From: Oscillospiraceae bacterium
GTDB taxonomy: Bacteria > Bacillota > Clostridia > Oscillospirales > Ruminococcaceae
NCBI GenBank assembly: GCA_019423755.1
Contig: JAHZAU010000010.1
Location: 1-64,000 of the forward strand
DNA: 64,000 nt
Reading direction: 5' to 3'
The notes under the pieces are model-generated. The model was not told the origin of the DNA. It did not search any database and was given only the letters and a program-made list of their open reading frames with translations. This document shows, piece by piece, positions 24,923-33,520 of this stretch. Position 1 is the first letter of the stretch. Every line of letters starts with the position of its first letter. A program made the translations under genes and the position numbers.

Positions 24923-25788
24923 AGCGAAACTGTCTGATCCGGGGAGGGATCTTCCTCTTCTTGGGGCTGCTGGCCCTTGGCGTCTGGCTGCCGCTGGCGA
25001 TGATCGTCGGGGGCAGCTTTATGGGGGCAAGCGAGCTTGCCGGGAAGCTAGGCCCCGCACTGAGCAGCGAAATCTCCGGCAGCGTTCCCGGCTTTGCCCG
25101 GTGGAGCCTGCTGCCGGATTTCCCCACCCTGCGGCCCTATGTGGAGCTGATGCTGGACTCCCCGTCGTTTTTCGTCACCTTTTGGAATTCAGTAAAGCTC
25201 ACCGGCGGCATCCTGGCGGGACAGCTTGCGGTGGGGGCACCGGCGGCCTGGGGCTTTGCCCGGTACCGGTTCCCCGGGCGGCGGGTGCTGTTTTTTGTGT
25301 ACATCGCGCTGATGCTGCTGCCGTTTCAGGTGACCATGGTCTCCAACTACCTGGTGCTGGACGGGCTGCATCTGCTGGATACCCACGCGGGTATCATCCT
25401 GCCGGCGGTGTTTTCCACCTTCCCGGTGTTCATCATGTACCGCTTTTTCACCGGAATCCCCAAGGAGGTGTTGGAATCTGCCGCCCTGGACGGGGCCGGA
25501 CCGTGGCAGAGCTTTCTGCAGATCGGCGTCCCGCTGGGCGGAGCCGGCATCCTCTCGGCCCTGACGCTGAGTTTTTTGGAGTATTGGAATCTAATCGAAC
25601 AGCCCCTGACCTTCCTGCGGGACCAGACCCTCTGGCCGCTGTCGCTGTATCTGCCCAACATCACCGCTCAAAAGGCGGGGCTGGCGCTGGCGGCTTCGGT
25701 GGTGACGCTGATCCCGCCGCTGCTGGTGTTTCTGTACGGGCAGAAGTACCTGGAGCAGGGCATTCAGGCGGCTGGACTGAAGGAATAG
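24919..25788 (+). CDS. ABC transporter permease, MalG/UgpE type
   Basis: A 289-residue partner of the upstream permease, with six predicted helices and the EAA loop LESAALDGAGPWQSFLQIGVPLG (about 184-206). Its ATG overlaps the previous stop (ATGA) and GAGGGGAGGAAG supplies the ribosome site, so the two permeases are translationally coupled and presumably form a heterodimer. The periplasm-facing loop between helices 1 and 2 (about 35-85) is longer than usual. Confidence 0.92.
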   Translation: MKRNCLIRGGIFLFLGLLALGVWLPLAMIVGGSFMGASELAGKLGPALSSEISGSVPGFARWSLLPDFPTLRPYVELMLDSPSFFVTFWNSVKLTGGILAGQLAVGAPAAWGFARYRFPGRRVLFFVYIALMLLPFQVTMVSNYLVLDGLHLLDTHAGIILPAVFSTFPVFIMYRFFTGIPKEVLESAALDGAGPWQSFLQIGVPLGGAGILSALTLSFLEYWNLIEQPLTFLRDQTLWPLSLYLPNITAQKAGLALAASVVTLIPPLLVFLYGQKYLEQGIQAAGLKE

Positions 25789-25804
25789 CAAAGGAGACAG
25801 ACCC

Positions 25805-27277
25805 ATGACCCGACCCATCTCGACCCAGACCCCCGCTCCGGCCCCGGAGCCGGTTTCCCCGGAATTGGTTTCGCCGGAGCCGGTTTCCCCGCCGGACCGC
25901 CAGCGGCGCATCCTGCGGCTGGGGGCGCTGTTTTTTGCCGCCATGGCGGCGCTGACGGTGCTTTCCCGGGCAGCCAGCTCCCTGACGGTGCCGGTGGTGG
26001 AGACCGCCGCCCCGCAGAACACCTTCCTTTCCCACACCACCGAGGCCGACGGCATCATCAAGCCCAACGGCGTCCACGCGGTGACGGTAGAGGAAGGGCT
26101 GCTGGTGAAGGATGTCCTGGTGCGGCCGGGACAGGCGGTGGCCCAGGGGGACCCGGTGCTGACGGTGGACCCCCAGGACCTGGAGGAGCGTCTGGGGGAC
26201 CTTCGCCTGGAGGTGGAAAAGCTGCGGCTGCAGGCTCAGCCCACCCCGTCGGCGGATTCCGGTGTCCCGGCGGAGCTGGCCCTTTCCCGGGCGCAGGAGG
26301 ACTACCAGCGGACGGTGCAGCAGCACCAGCAGGCGGTGGACCGGGCCCGCGCGGACCTGAAACAAAGCTATGAAAACTGGGAAAAGGCGGACTCCGACCA
26401 CTGGGACCAGATCTATTACGGCCAGGAGGGTGACGAAGGGGACAGCGCCGACGAGGAAACCTACGTCAACCCCTACGAGGAACAGGTGCGCTCCGCCCAG
26501 CGCGCTTATCAGGACGCCAAATCCGCCCAGGAAAACGCCCTTATCGAGGCCCAGCGGAAGGTAGAGGATGCCCAGCTGCAGCTGGAGCAGGAGGCGTCCC
26601 AGCAGGCGGCCCAGGCCCAGACCGAGCAGAAGAGCCTGGCGCCGGTACAGCTGGAACTGGACCAGAAGCAGAAAAAGCTGCAGAAGCTGGAAGCCTTGCT
26701 GGCCGCGCAAGGACAGGTGACCGCCCCGGCGGACGGTACCGTCTATGAGGTGAAGGCCACCTCCGGCCAGCGCACCGGCTCGGAAGCGGCGGTGACCCTC
26801 ACCGACGACGCCTCCGGCTGCCGCCTGGAAGCCACCCTCTCTGCCGAGGAGGCCCGCTATCTTTCCCGGGGGCAGGCGGTGACCGTCTCTCCGGCGGGCG
26901 GCGACCCGGTGGAGACGGTGGTGGATTCCCTGGCGGTGTCCGGTTCCCAGCAGGTGACGGTGACGGCTTCCTTGCAGGGGAGCGGCTTGGTGGGCATGTC
27001 TGCCACCCTCTCTGCCGAGCAGAAGACCGAAAACTTCCCCCTGGTGCTGCCCATCGGCGCCCTGCATGAGGACAACGGCAGCAAGTACGTCCTGCGGGTG
27101 GAGGAACGCCCCAGCATCCTGGGCACCGAGCAGGTGGCGGTCCGGATACCGGTGACCGTCCGGGACCAGACGGCCACCCGGGTAGCGGTGGAGGGCCCGC
27201 TTGTGCGGGACGACGCCATTATCGTCTCCGGCAGCCGCCCGGTGTCCGAAGGCGACCGGGTCCGCTTGGGGGTGTAG
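25805..27277 (+). CDS. MacA/HlyD-like membrane fusion (adaptor) protein
   Basis: A 490-residue adaptor with a Pro/Glu-rich cytosolic lead (PEPVSPELVSPEPVSPP), one membrane helix (about 38-60) and a split lipoyl domain (VTVEEGLLVKDVLVRPGQAVAQGDPV; second half GQVTAPADGTVYEV). Between them lies a long coiled coil (about 130-300) with an acidic insert (GQEGDEGDSADEE). A beta-barrel and membrane-proximal part follow. In Gram-positives such adaptors (YknX type) work with a MacB-like permease and an ATPase. Here the permease follows but no ATPase does. Confidence 0.88.
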   Translation: MTRPISTQTPAPAPEPVSPELVSPEPVSPPDRQRRILRLGALFFAAMAALTVLSRAASSLTVPVVETAAPQNTFLSHTTEADGIIKPNGVHAVTVEEGLLVKDVLVRPGQAVAQGDPVLTVDPQDLEERLGDLRLEVEKLRLQAQPTPSADSGVPAELALSRAQEDYQRTVQQHQQAVDRARADLKQSYENWEKADSDHWDQIYYGQEGDEGDSADEETYVNPYEEQVRSAQRAYQDAKSAQENALIEAQRKVEDAQLQLEQEASQQAAQAQTEQKSLAPVQLELDQKQKKLQKLEALLAAQGQVTAPADGTVYEVKATSGQRTGSEAAVTLTDDASGCRLEATLSAEEARYLSRGQAVTVSPAGGDPVETVVDSLAVSGSQQVTVTASLQGSGLVGMSATLSAEQKTENFPLVLPIGALHEDNGSKYVLRVEERPSILGTEQVAVRIPVTVRDQTATRVAVEGPLVRDDAIIVSGSRPVSEGDRVRLGV

Positions 27278-27281
27278 GCCG

Positions 27282-28457
27282 GTGAAAACACAGTGGAAAT
27301 GGGCGGCCGTGTGGGTAGCGGCGCTGCTGGTGCTCTGCCTGGGTTGGACGGCCCTGCGGCAGACGGCGCAGGCGGCTTCCCGCCAGCCCTACCCGGTGGA
27401 ATGGCGCAGCGCCGCCCCGGCGTGGAGCCTTGCCCAAGCGCGGCAGATGCAGCGCTGGGAGGAGGAACGCGCCCGCCTGGAAGGGGCGTCGGACCGGTTC
27501 GTCCTGTGGGACCAGCTGCCGGGCCAAAAGTTTACCGGCTCCGGGGAGGAGGTCTCCGGCAGTCTGGTACCCTTTTTCGGGGAGAGCCGCTCCTGGCTGG
27601 GGCAGACCCTGCTGGAAGGGGAATGGCTTTCGGCCGGGGATGAGGAAGGTTGTCTCATCACCCGGGAGCTTGCCTGGGGGCTGTTTGGCTCCCAGCAGGT
27701 CACCGGCCTGACGGTAGAGACCCCCTACGGCCCCCGGGTGGTGCGGGGCGTGCTGGAAAGCGGCCAGCCGGTGCTGCTCTGCCACCCGGCGCCCGACCAG
27801 ACGGAGGAAGCGGTTTTCTCCTCGGTGACCCTCCTTCTGCCGGGGGACACCGCCCAGCCGGACCAGCTGCCCCAGGCCTTTGCCCTGCGTCACAGCCTGC
27901 CGGAGGGGGGCGCCTGCCTGCGGTACGGCATGACCGCCCGGGCGGCAGCGTCCCTTTGGCGGCTTCTGCCGTTGGGGATGCTGCTGTGGATTTTTGGCCC
28001 CGGAGCGGTCTGGAAGACGTTGCCCCAGCCTTGGCAGCGCCGGGGGGCCTTCTGGATACTGCTGGGCGGCGGGCTGCTGCTGGTGTTTTGGGGAATCCGC
28101 TTCCCGGCGGCGTGGGTCCCCACCCGCTGGTCGGACTTTTCCTTCTGGCAGCGCACCGCTTCGGACCTGGGGGAAAGCCTGCGGGCCCTTTTGGCGGCGC
28201 AGACCCTCTTTCCCACGGCGTCCGCTGCCGCCGGAGTGCTCTCCGCTGCCGGGTGGCTGCTGTCCTCCCTTGCAGCCCTGCTGGTTTGGAGCAAAAGCGG
28301 GCGTCGCCTTTCGGCGGGACCGGCCCTGCGGCTAAGCGCCGTGGTACTGGTAGCCGGGGCAGTTTCCCTGGCTGCGGGACAGGGCCTGTGGAGCGGCGGC
28401 TTTGCTTTGCTGCTCCTGCTGCTGGCTTTGACGCAGGGGGAAGCTCCCAACCGATAA
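27282..28457 (+). CDS. MacB/FtsX-like ABC exporter permease
   Basis: A 391-residue membrane protein starting at GTG, 4 bp after the adaptor stop. Helix 1 (about 6-24) is followed by an extracellular domain (about 30-220). That domain resembles the MacB periplasmic core: LLEGEWLSAGDEEGCLITRELAWGLFGS, then VRGVLESGQPVLL. Four to five helices follow (about 222-385). No nucleotide-binding domain is fused. The overall layout is MacB without its N-terminal ATPase. Family membership is inferred from topology and the core wording; substrate unknown. Confidence 0.7.
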   Translation: MKTQWKWAAVWVAALLVLCLGWTALRQTAQAASRQPYPVEWRSAAPAWSLAQARQMQRWEEERARLEGASDRFVLWDQLPGQKFTGSGEEVSGSLVPFFGESRSWLGQTLLEGEWLSAGDEEGCLITRELAWGLFGSQQVTGLTVETPYGPRVVRGVLESGQPVLLCHPAPDQTEEAVFSSVTLLLPGDTAQPDQLPQAFALRHSLPEGGACLRYGMTARAAASLWRLLPLGMLLWIFGPGAVWKTLPQPWQRRGAFWILLGGGLLLVFWGIRFPAAWVPTRWSDFSFWQRTASDLGESLRALLAAQTLFPTASAAAGVLSAAGWLLSSLAALLVWSKSGRRLSAGPALRLSAVVLVAGAVSLAAGQGLWSGGFALLLLLLALTQGEAPNR

Positions 28458-28468
28458 CGCAAAACAAA

Positions 28469-28506
28469 CGGCCTGTGCTGCCCTTTGGCAGTGCGGGCCG
28501 TTCTTG
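28469..28506 (+). terminator. Terminator of the transporter operon
   Basis: Imperfect stem ACGGCC-TG-TGCTGCC / GGCAG-TGC-GGGCCGT followed by TTCTTGT. Confidence 0.65.
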
Positions 28507-28532
28507 TATCCCCGGAGGGTTTGTGCTACAAT
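28504..28532 (+). promoter_or_regulatory. Promoter of the radical SAM gene
   Basis: TTGTAT (28504-28509), 17 bp, TACAAT (28527-28532), about 55 bp before the start codon. Confidence 0.6.
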
Positions 28533-28588
28533 AAAAGAAGAAAAAACGCATCTTTGCGGTAACTTCCGCTTTCACAAGGAGGGGTCTT

Positions 28589-29458
28589 ATGGAATACGAA
28601 GGTCAGATCTGTCGGCCGCCGATGGAACGGTCGTCCTTTATGCTGCCGGTGGCGGTAGGGTGTTCCTACAATCGCTGCACCTTCTGCACCTTGTTTAAGC
28701 ATCTTCATTACCGCCAGCTGCCCATGGAGCAGGTGGAGGCGGAGATCGCCCGGGTCCAGGCCGCCGGAGGCAACCCCAAGCAGATTTTCCTGGGGGACGG
28801 CAATGCCTTTGGCCTGTCCACCGAGCATCTGCTGGCGATTTTGGAGCGCATCCGCAAGGCGTTCCCCGCCTGCCAGCAGGTGAATATGGACGCCACCGTC
28901 ACCAACATCCGCCACAAATCCGACGAGGAGCTGCGCCAGCTTGCCCAGGCTGGGGTGAGCCGCCTGTATCTAGGCATCGAAAGCGGGCTAGACGATGTGC
29001 TGGCCTTTATGAAGAAGGACCACGACCTGGCCCAGGCCTACGAGGCCATCGCCCGCATCCAGGCCGCCGGCATGATCTTCAACGCCCACATGATGACCGG
29101 CATCGCCGGAGCGGGCCGCGGGGAGGAAAACGCCCGTGCCACGGCGGAATTTTTCAACCGCACCCACCCGGAGCGGGTGATCAATTTCTCCATGTTCCTG
29201 CACAAAAAGGCGCCGCTGTATGAGGACGTCTTGGCGGGGCGCTTTACCCCGGCCAGCGAGCAGGAAAACCTGCGCGAGGAGCGCGTGCTGCTGGAAAACC
29301 TGCAGTGCGAGGGCCTGAGCTACGACGGGTTCCACGATTTTGTGGAGTTCCGGGTGCGGGGCACCCTTCCCCGGGACCGGGAGACCATGCTTGCCCGGGT
29401 GGACGAGGTCATCGCCCGCTGGCAGGACAAGGAGCCGGTGCTGGCGCTGATCCCGTAA
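28589..29458 (+). CDS. Radical SAM protein, function unassigned
   Basis: A 289-residue radical SAM enzyme of a type common in Clostridia. The [4Fe-4S] cluster motif is CSYNRCTFC (Cys25, 30, 33), i.e. Cx4Cx2C rather than the usual Cx3Cx2C. The SAM-binding barrel shows FLGDGNAFGL, VNMDATVTNI, RLYLGIESG (about 127-135) and MMTGIAGAG. There is no auxiliary iron-sulphur domain and no obvious partner gene. The ATG follows CAAGGAGG by 7 bases. Single gene with its own promoter and terminator. Confidence 0.85.
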   Translation: MEYEGQICRPPMERSSFMLPVAVGCSYNRCTFCTLFKHLHYRQLPMEQVEAEIARVQAAGGNPKQIFLGDGNAFGLSTEHLLAILERIRKAFPACQQVNMDATVTNIRHKSDEELRQLAQAGVSRLYLGIESGLDDVLAFMKKDHDLAQAYEAIARIQAAGMIFNAHMMTGIAGAGRGEENARATAEFFNRTHPERVINFSMFLHKKAPLYEDVLAGRFTPASEQENLREERVLLENLQCEGLSYDGFHDFVEFRVRGTLPRDRETMLARVDEVIARWQDKEPVLALIP

Positions 29459-29473
29459 TAGTTATTAAGAAAG

Positions 29474-29513
29474 AAAAAACGGACATCTCCCCGGCGGGAG
29501 GTGTCCGTTTTTT
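29474..29513. terminator. Bidirectional terminator
   Basis: Stem AAAAAACGGACA.CTCCC with complement GGGAGGTGTCCGTTTTTT, between convergent genes. Confidence 0.9.
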
Positions 29514-29520
29514 GATGCGC

Positions 29521-30621
29521 TTATTTTTTCAGGAGATGGATGAGTCCCCGCCGGTCGAAGTCCAGCAGCAGGGAAAGCAGGATGGGGAAACCGAACATCC
29601 CCACCAGCCCGAAGAAGTGCAGGCCCAGCAGCATGCACCCCAAGGTAACCACCGGGTGCAGGCCGATCTGCTGGCCCACCAGCTTGGGCTCCACAATGTT
29701 GCGGATGACGGTGATGGCCAGATACAGCAGGGCGATGCCGATGCCTTGGGAAAGGTCCCCGGTCACCGCCGCGATGATGGCCCAGGGGATGAGCACTCCG
29801 CCGGTACCCAACACCGGAAGGATGTCCACCACCGCAATGATGGCGGCGATGGCGATGGCGTTGGGGATGCGCAGGATGGAAAGGCCGATGGACAGCTCCA
29901 CAAAGGTCAGCCCCATAATGAGGATGTAGGAGCGCAGGCAGGCAAAGAGGGTGCCGCCCAGGTAAGTGCGGCCTTCCAGGAGCAGCATGCGGCCCCGTTC
30001 CGGCAGCTGGCGCAGCAGGAAGGCCACCACAGCGTGGTAGTCAATGGACAGGAACACCGTCACGATCACCAGGATGATGGTCTTTAAAAACAGTCCCGGT
30101 ACCGTGGCTGCCGCGCCGGACAGGGCAGATACCGCGTGGGAGGACAGGCTGGTAGCCATGTCCGCCGAAGCGCTGAGGATGCTGGCGGCGCTGTCTTCCA
30201 GCAGCGCCAGGGCGGTGGGGTCCAGGGTGCGGACCAGGTCCTCCACCCAGCTGAACACCTCCGCCAGGAAGGGGAGGATGGTCTGGGAGAAGAAGGCCGG
30301 GAAGGCACCGACCAGCTGCTGGATGCCGTAGGCCAGCTTGACGCTGCCGATCCAGACGGCCAGCCCCACCACAGCAAAGGTGGCCAGGGATAGGACGATG
30401 GCGATCCAGGAGCGCCGCAGCGGCGTGTGGGCGGCCAGCCAGTCGATGGGCTTGTGGATGGCCCAGGCCAGCAGGAAGGCGATGAAAAACGGGGTCAGGA
30501 TGGGCTTGAGAAAGGTGAGAGCCAGAAGGCTCAGGACGATTACCAGGCCCCAGTACAGCACCTGGATGACAAATTCTGCCTGGTGCCGGAGCCGGGGGGA
30601 TGGGTCTAGGGGCTGCTGCAA
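29521..30621 (-). CDS. AI-2E family transporter
   Basis: A 366-residue integral membrane protein of the AI-2E (YtvI/PerM-like) family, with about eight helices: VLYWGLVIVLSLLALTFLKPILTPFFIAFLLAWAI near the N terminus, and PNAIAIAAIIAVVDILPVLGTGGVLIPWAI plus LGCMLLGLHFFGLVGMFGFPI near the C terminus. Family members are exporters or Na+/H+ antiporters; the substrate here is unknown. The TTG start is chosen because AAGGAGG lies 7 bases upstream. The in-frame ATG seven codons earlier overlaps that site, so the true start is not ATG. Confidence 0.88.
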   Translation of the reverse strand: MQQPLDPSPRLRHQAEFVIQVLYWGLVIVLSLLALTFLKPILTPFFIAFLLAWAIHKPIDWLAAHTPLRRSWIAIVLSLATFAVVGLAVWIGSVKLAYGIQQLVGAFPAFFSQTILPFLAEVFSWVEDLVRTLDPTALALLEDSAASILSASADMATSLSSHAVSALSGAAATVPGLFLKTIILVIVTVFLSIDYHAVVAFLLRQLPERGRMLLLEGRTYLGGTLFACLRSYILIMGLTFVELSIGLSILRIPNAIAIAAIIAVVDILPVLGTGGVLIPWAIIAAVTGDLSQGIGIALLYLAITVIRNIVEPKLVGQQIGLHPVVTLGCMLLGLHFFGLVGMFGFPILLSLLLDFDRRGLIHLLKK

Positions 30622-30658
30622 GCAAATTCCTCCTTGAAACATAGGTTGTGTTATGGGA

Positions 30659-30687
30659 ATCATACCCCGGCGGCTGGGCGCCGTCAA
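30659..30687 (-). promoter_or_regulatory. Promoter of the AI-2E family gene
   Basis: Minus strand TTGACG (30687-30682), 17 bp, TATGAT (30664-30659). Confidence 0.65.
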
Positions 30688-30735
30688 GACAAAACGCCCA
30701 AAAGTCAGGGAACGGATACAATCTTCACAATCCGG

Positions 30736-31623
30736 TCACATTTCTTCGGCAGGCAGGACGCCCTCGGGCAGGCGAAGGTCCTCCACCGGGCGGGAAGCGG
30801 CCCCGATGCGGTAAACGATGCCGTGGATCTCCTTGTTAAAGGCTCCGTGGGAGTCTCCGCCGCAGGTGATAAAAAGCCCGTGCTCCCGGCAGAAGGTCAG
30901 GCAAGCGTCGGTATAGGCGGCATCCTGGGCGGGGTAGTAACATTCCACCCCGTCCACCCCTTGGCGGCAGAGCAGTTCCAGCCGGCCGGGCAGCTCCTCC
31001 AAAGGGATGTACTCCACCGGATGGGCCAGCACGCAGAAGCCTCCGGCTGCGTGGACCGCCTGGCAGGCCTCTTCCAGCGGGGCAAAGCCGCTTTGCTCGT
31101 AGGTGACGCCGTAGCGCTTGTAGTAGGGCATGGCGTCTTCCAGGCAGGTGGCCAGCCCTCGGTCGATGAGGTAGCAAAGCCCCTTCCAGCCGCCGCGGCT
31201 GCGGTCGTAGGTGTAGGACTCGTAGTCCGCAAGGGAGACCTGCGGGTAGTGGGGAGCCAGCGCCTCCACCAGACGGTCGCTCATCTCGTCCAGGGTGCGG
31301 CGGGAGCGGGCCAGCAGCTGGCGCAGCGGCTGGTCCTCGGGGTCAAAGCCGTAGCCCAGCAGGTGGTAGCTGACCCCCTGGAAGGTGCAGTCGATCTCCA
31401 CCCCGCAGAGCACCTGGATGCCGAAGCCCTCGGCCAGCTGCTGGATCTCGGGGTAGGCGCCCAGGGTGTTGTGGTCGGTGACCGAAACAAGCCCAATGTC
31501 CCGCGCCCAGCACTCGGAGATGATCTGGGAGCAGGAGTAGGTGCCGTCGGACGCCTGGGAGTGGATGTGCAGGTCGGCAAGCAGGGGGAATTCCTCCTGG
31601 CCGGCAGAACGGGTCGGGTCCAT
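30736..31623 (-). CDS. PHP domain metal-dependent phosphoesterase
   Basis: A 295-residue PHP-family protein, probably hydrolysing a nucleotide such as 3',5'-nucleoside bisphosphate (YciV/TrpH-like) or a sugar phosphate. Metal motifs are ADLHIHSQASDGT (about 16-28), SVTDHNTLGA (about 47-56), CGVEIDC (about 72-78), LAHPVEY (about 195) and a C-terminal GGDSHG. All are intact. The ATG follows AAAGGAG. It lies 21 bp after metA and is probably cotranscribed from the metA promoter. Confidence 0.88.
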   Translation of the reverse strand: MDPTRSAGQEEFPLLADLHIHSQASDGTYSCSQIISECWARDIGLVSVTDHNTLGAYPEIQQLAEGFGIQVLCGVEIDCTFQGVSYHLLGYGFDPEDQPLRQLLARSRRTLDEMSDRLVEALAPHYPQVSLADYESYTYDRSRGGWKGLCYLIDRGLATCLEDAMPYYKRYGVTYEQSGFAPLEEACQAVHAAGGFCVLAHPVEYIPLEELPGRLELLCRQGVDGVECYYPAQDAAYTDACLTFCREHGLFITCGGDSHGAFNKEIHGIVYRIGAASRPVEDLRLPEGVLPAEEM

Positions 31624-31644
31624 AGGGATGCTCCTTTCCTATTT

Positions 31645-32550
31645 TTATTTCTCTTGGGCGAGAGGCTGCTGCGGGCGGACATACCAGTGCAGCCAGTTGG
31701 TGTAAAAGAGGGCGGCGTGGCTGCTCCAACTGCGCACCGGCGGCTGGGTGGGGTCGTCATTGGGAAAGTAGCAGCAGGGCAGGGGCACGTCGTCCCGGGT
31801 GGAGATGTCCCGGAAATATTCCTGGGACAGGGTGTCGGCGTCGTATTCCGAGTGGCTGAAGATAAACACCTGGCTGCCGTCGGTGGAGGCGCACAGGTTG
31901 AGCCCGGCCTGGGGCGACACCGAAAGCACCTGCAGGGCGGGGTTTGCCTGGACTTCCTCCTCCCGCACCTCGGTGTGGCGGGAGTGGGGCATTTTGAACA
32001 CCGGGTCAAAGCCCCGAATCAGTGGCACGGCAGGCCCGCAGCAGCGGTGCTCAAAGACGCCGAAACGCTTTTCGGGCAGGGGGTGCTTGGGGATACCGTA
32101 GTGATAGTACAGCCCAGCCTGGGCGCCCCAGCAGATGTGCAGGGTGGAGCGCACATGGGTTTTGCTCCACGCCATAATGCGGCACAGCTCCTCCCAGTAG
32201 TCCACCTGCTCAAAGTCCAGCATCTCCACCGGCGCCCCGGTGAGGATCATCCCGTCGAAGGTCTGGTCCTCGACCTGCGGGAAGGTGGTGTAAAAGCGCT
32301 CCATGTGCTCCGCCGGGGTGTGGGTGCAGCGGTGGGTAGCGGTCTGCATCAGGGTCACCTGGATGGGCAGGGGGCTGTGGCTCAGCATCCGCAGCAGCTG
32401 GGTCTCGGTCTGCATCTTTTTGGGCATGAGGTTTACAATCAGCACCCGCAGGGTCTGGGGAGGCAGCGGCAGAGCGGGGTCAAAAAAGCAAAAGCCTTCG
32501 GCGGCAAGCTGGGCTTGGGCCGGCAGGCCGGGCATGGACTGGATGGGCAT
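31645..32550 (-). CDS. metA: Homoserine O-acyltransferase MetA
   Basis: A 301-residue cytosolic enzyme acylating homoserine at the start of methionine synthesis. Family marks are LRVLIVNLMPKKMQTETQLLRML, FDGMILTGAPVEMLDFEQVDYWEEL, the nucleophile in HICWGAQAGLYYHYG (Cys about 142) and the catalytic His and Glu in PHSRHTEVREEE and FIFSHSEYDADTL. Whether succinyl- or acetyl-CoA is used cannot be settled by name; most Firmicutes MetA proteins use acetyl-CoA. AAGGAGAC precedes the ATG. No S-box precedes this methionine gene. Confidence 0.95.
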   Translation of the reverse strand: MPIQSMPGLPAQAQLAAEGFCFFDPALPLPPQTLRVLIVNLMPKKMQTETQLLRMLSHSPLPIQVTLMQTATHRCTHTPAEHMERFYTTFPQVEDQTFDGMILTGAPVEMLDFEQVDYWEELCRIMAWSKTHVRSTLHICWGAQAGLYYHYGIPKHPLPEKRFGVFEHRCCGPAVPLIRGFDPVFKMPHSRHTEVREEEVQANPALQVLSVSPQAGLNLCASTDGSQVFIFSHSEYDADTLSQEYFRDISTRDDVPLPCCYFPNDDPTQPPVRSWSSHAALFYTNWLHWYVRPQQPLAQEK

Positions 32551-32599
32551 AGAAAGTCTCCTTTTGGGTCAGAAAGTCCGCCGGGTGGCGGTTGCTTCT

Positions 32600-32628
32600 A
32601 TTGTACCCAAACGGGCCGCGGATTGCAA
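32600..32628 (-). promoter_or_regulatory. Promoter of metA-PHP
   Basis: Minus strand TTGCAA (32628-32623), 17 bp, TACAAT (32605-32600). It leaves a leader of only about 40 nt, too short for a SAM riboswitch. Confidence 0.7.
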
Positions 32629-32639
32629 TGCGCAAAACA

Positions 32640-32673
32640 AAAAGGCCGGCGCCCGTTTTGGGGGCGCCGGCCG
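32640..32673 (-). terminator. Terminator of the cysteine-rich protein gene
   Basis: Stem GGCCGGCGCCC / GGGCGCCGGCC, then CTTTTTGTTTT on the minus strand. Confidence 0.85.
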
Positions 32674-32695
32674 GGGGAGAAGGGGAGGACCTCCT

Positions 32696-33520
32696 TTAGG
32701 AGCCGCAGCTGCAGCTGGAACCGCCGGTGGTGGTGTCGGTGGAGTCCAGGTCGTTGAGGCGAGGCGGGAAGAAGTCCTCGGTGGGGAACTGGATCTTGCG
32801 GAACATTTCGCAGGGGTCCCCGGTGGAGTATTCGCTTTCCTTGTCGGGAATGCAGAAATCGTAAGCGGGGATGAGCATCTGCACCTTGCGCTGCAGCTGC
32901 ACGATGGTGAACAGCCCCAGGGTGACGTAGACCTCTTTGCTTACGTCCACGTCCTCGAAGCTGCCGTCCACCTCGCAGCAGATGTTGCAGGGGATGATGG
33001 AGCAGGGGCAGCACTTCTTCTGCGGGCACTCCACAAGCTTGCACGCCAGGCAGATGGGGTCCACCACCTGGACCACAGCGTTGGGCATGGAGGTGATCTG
33101 CTCGCTGCACTTGCCGCAGAGGGCACCGTGGGAGGAGAACACCCGGGAGGCGGCCTCGCTGCCGTAGAGGATCACCTTTTTGCAGAAGCAGGCGATGCCG
33201 CAGCAGGTGACGCAGGGGGTGCCGGGGGATAAGTATACGGACAGCTCCACCAGGAAATAGAATGTCATGTCCACGGAATAGAACCCCTTGTTAAAGGGGA
33301 CGCTTTCCACGTCTACCGCCACATTCAGCACCTTGACCCGCTTGCATTTGATGCTGACGGCCTTGTCGATAATGGGCTGGGTCTTGTCGCTGAAGAAAAC
33401 CTGGAGGTCCTCGAGGCAATCTTTGTCGCTGCAGCTGTCATAGATGCGCTCGGCGTCGATGCAGACCGCTTCTTTAAAACAATTGCAGCAATCCGTGTAG
33501 TTGGATTTTGTCTCTGCCAT
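32696..33520 (-). CDS. Cysteine-rich protein of unknown function
   Basis: A 274-residue protein with 27 cysteines and no signal peptide or membrane segment. Cysteines cluster as TDCCNCF at the N terminus, TPCVTCCGIACFC (about 105-117), ALCGKC, PICLACKLVECPQKKCCPCS...NICC (about 155-185) and a final SSCSCGS. Between the clusters are strand-rich stretches (VKVLNVAVDVESVPFNKGFYSVDMTFYFLVELSVYL). Metal binding, or disulphide cross-linking as in spore-coat proteins, is possible but not shown. The ATG follows GGAGG; a longer in-frame reading of GC-rich upstream DNA is rejected. It stands alone. Confidence 0.7.
   Translation of the reverse strand: MAETKSNYTDCCNCFKEAVCIDAERIYDSCSDKDCLEDLQVFFSDKTQPIIDKAVSIKCKRVKVLNVAVDVESVPFNKGFYSVDMTFYFLVELSVYLSPGTPCVTCCGIACFCKKVILYGSEAASRVFSSHGALCGKCSEQITSMPNAVVQVVDPICLACKLVECPQKKCCPCSIIPCNICCEVDGSFEDVDVSKEVYVTLGLFTIVQLQRKVQMLIPAYDFCIPDKESEYSTGDPCEMFRKIQFPTEDFFPPRLNDLDSTDTTTGGSSCSCGS

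Noticed and set aside
32551..32600. S-box riboswitch before metA
   Set aside because: The leader from the TTGCAA/TACAAT promoter is only about 40 nt, and none of the S-box blocks is present.
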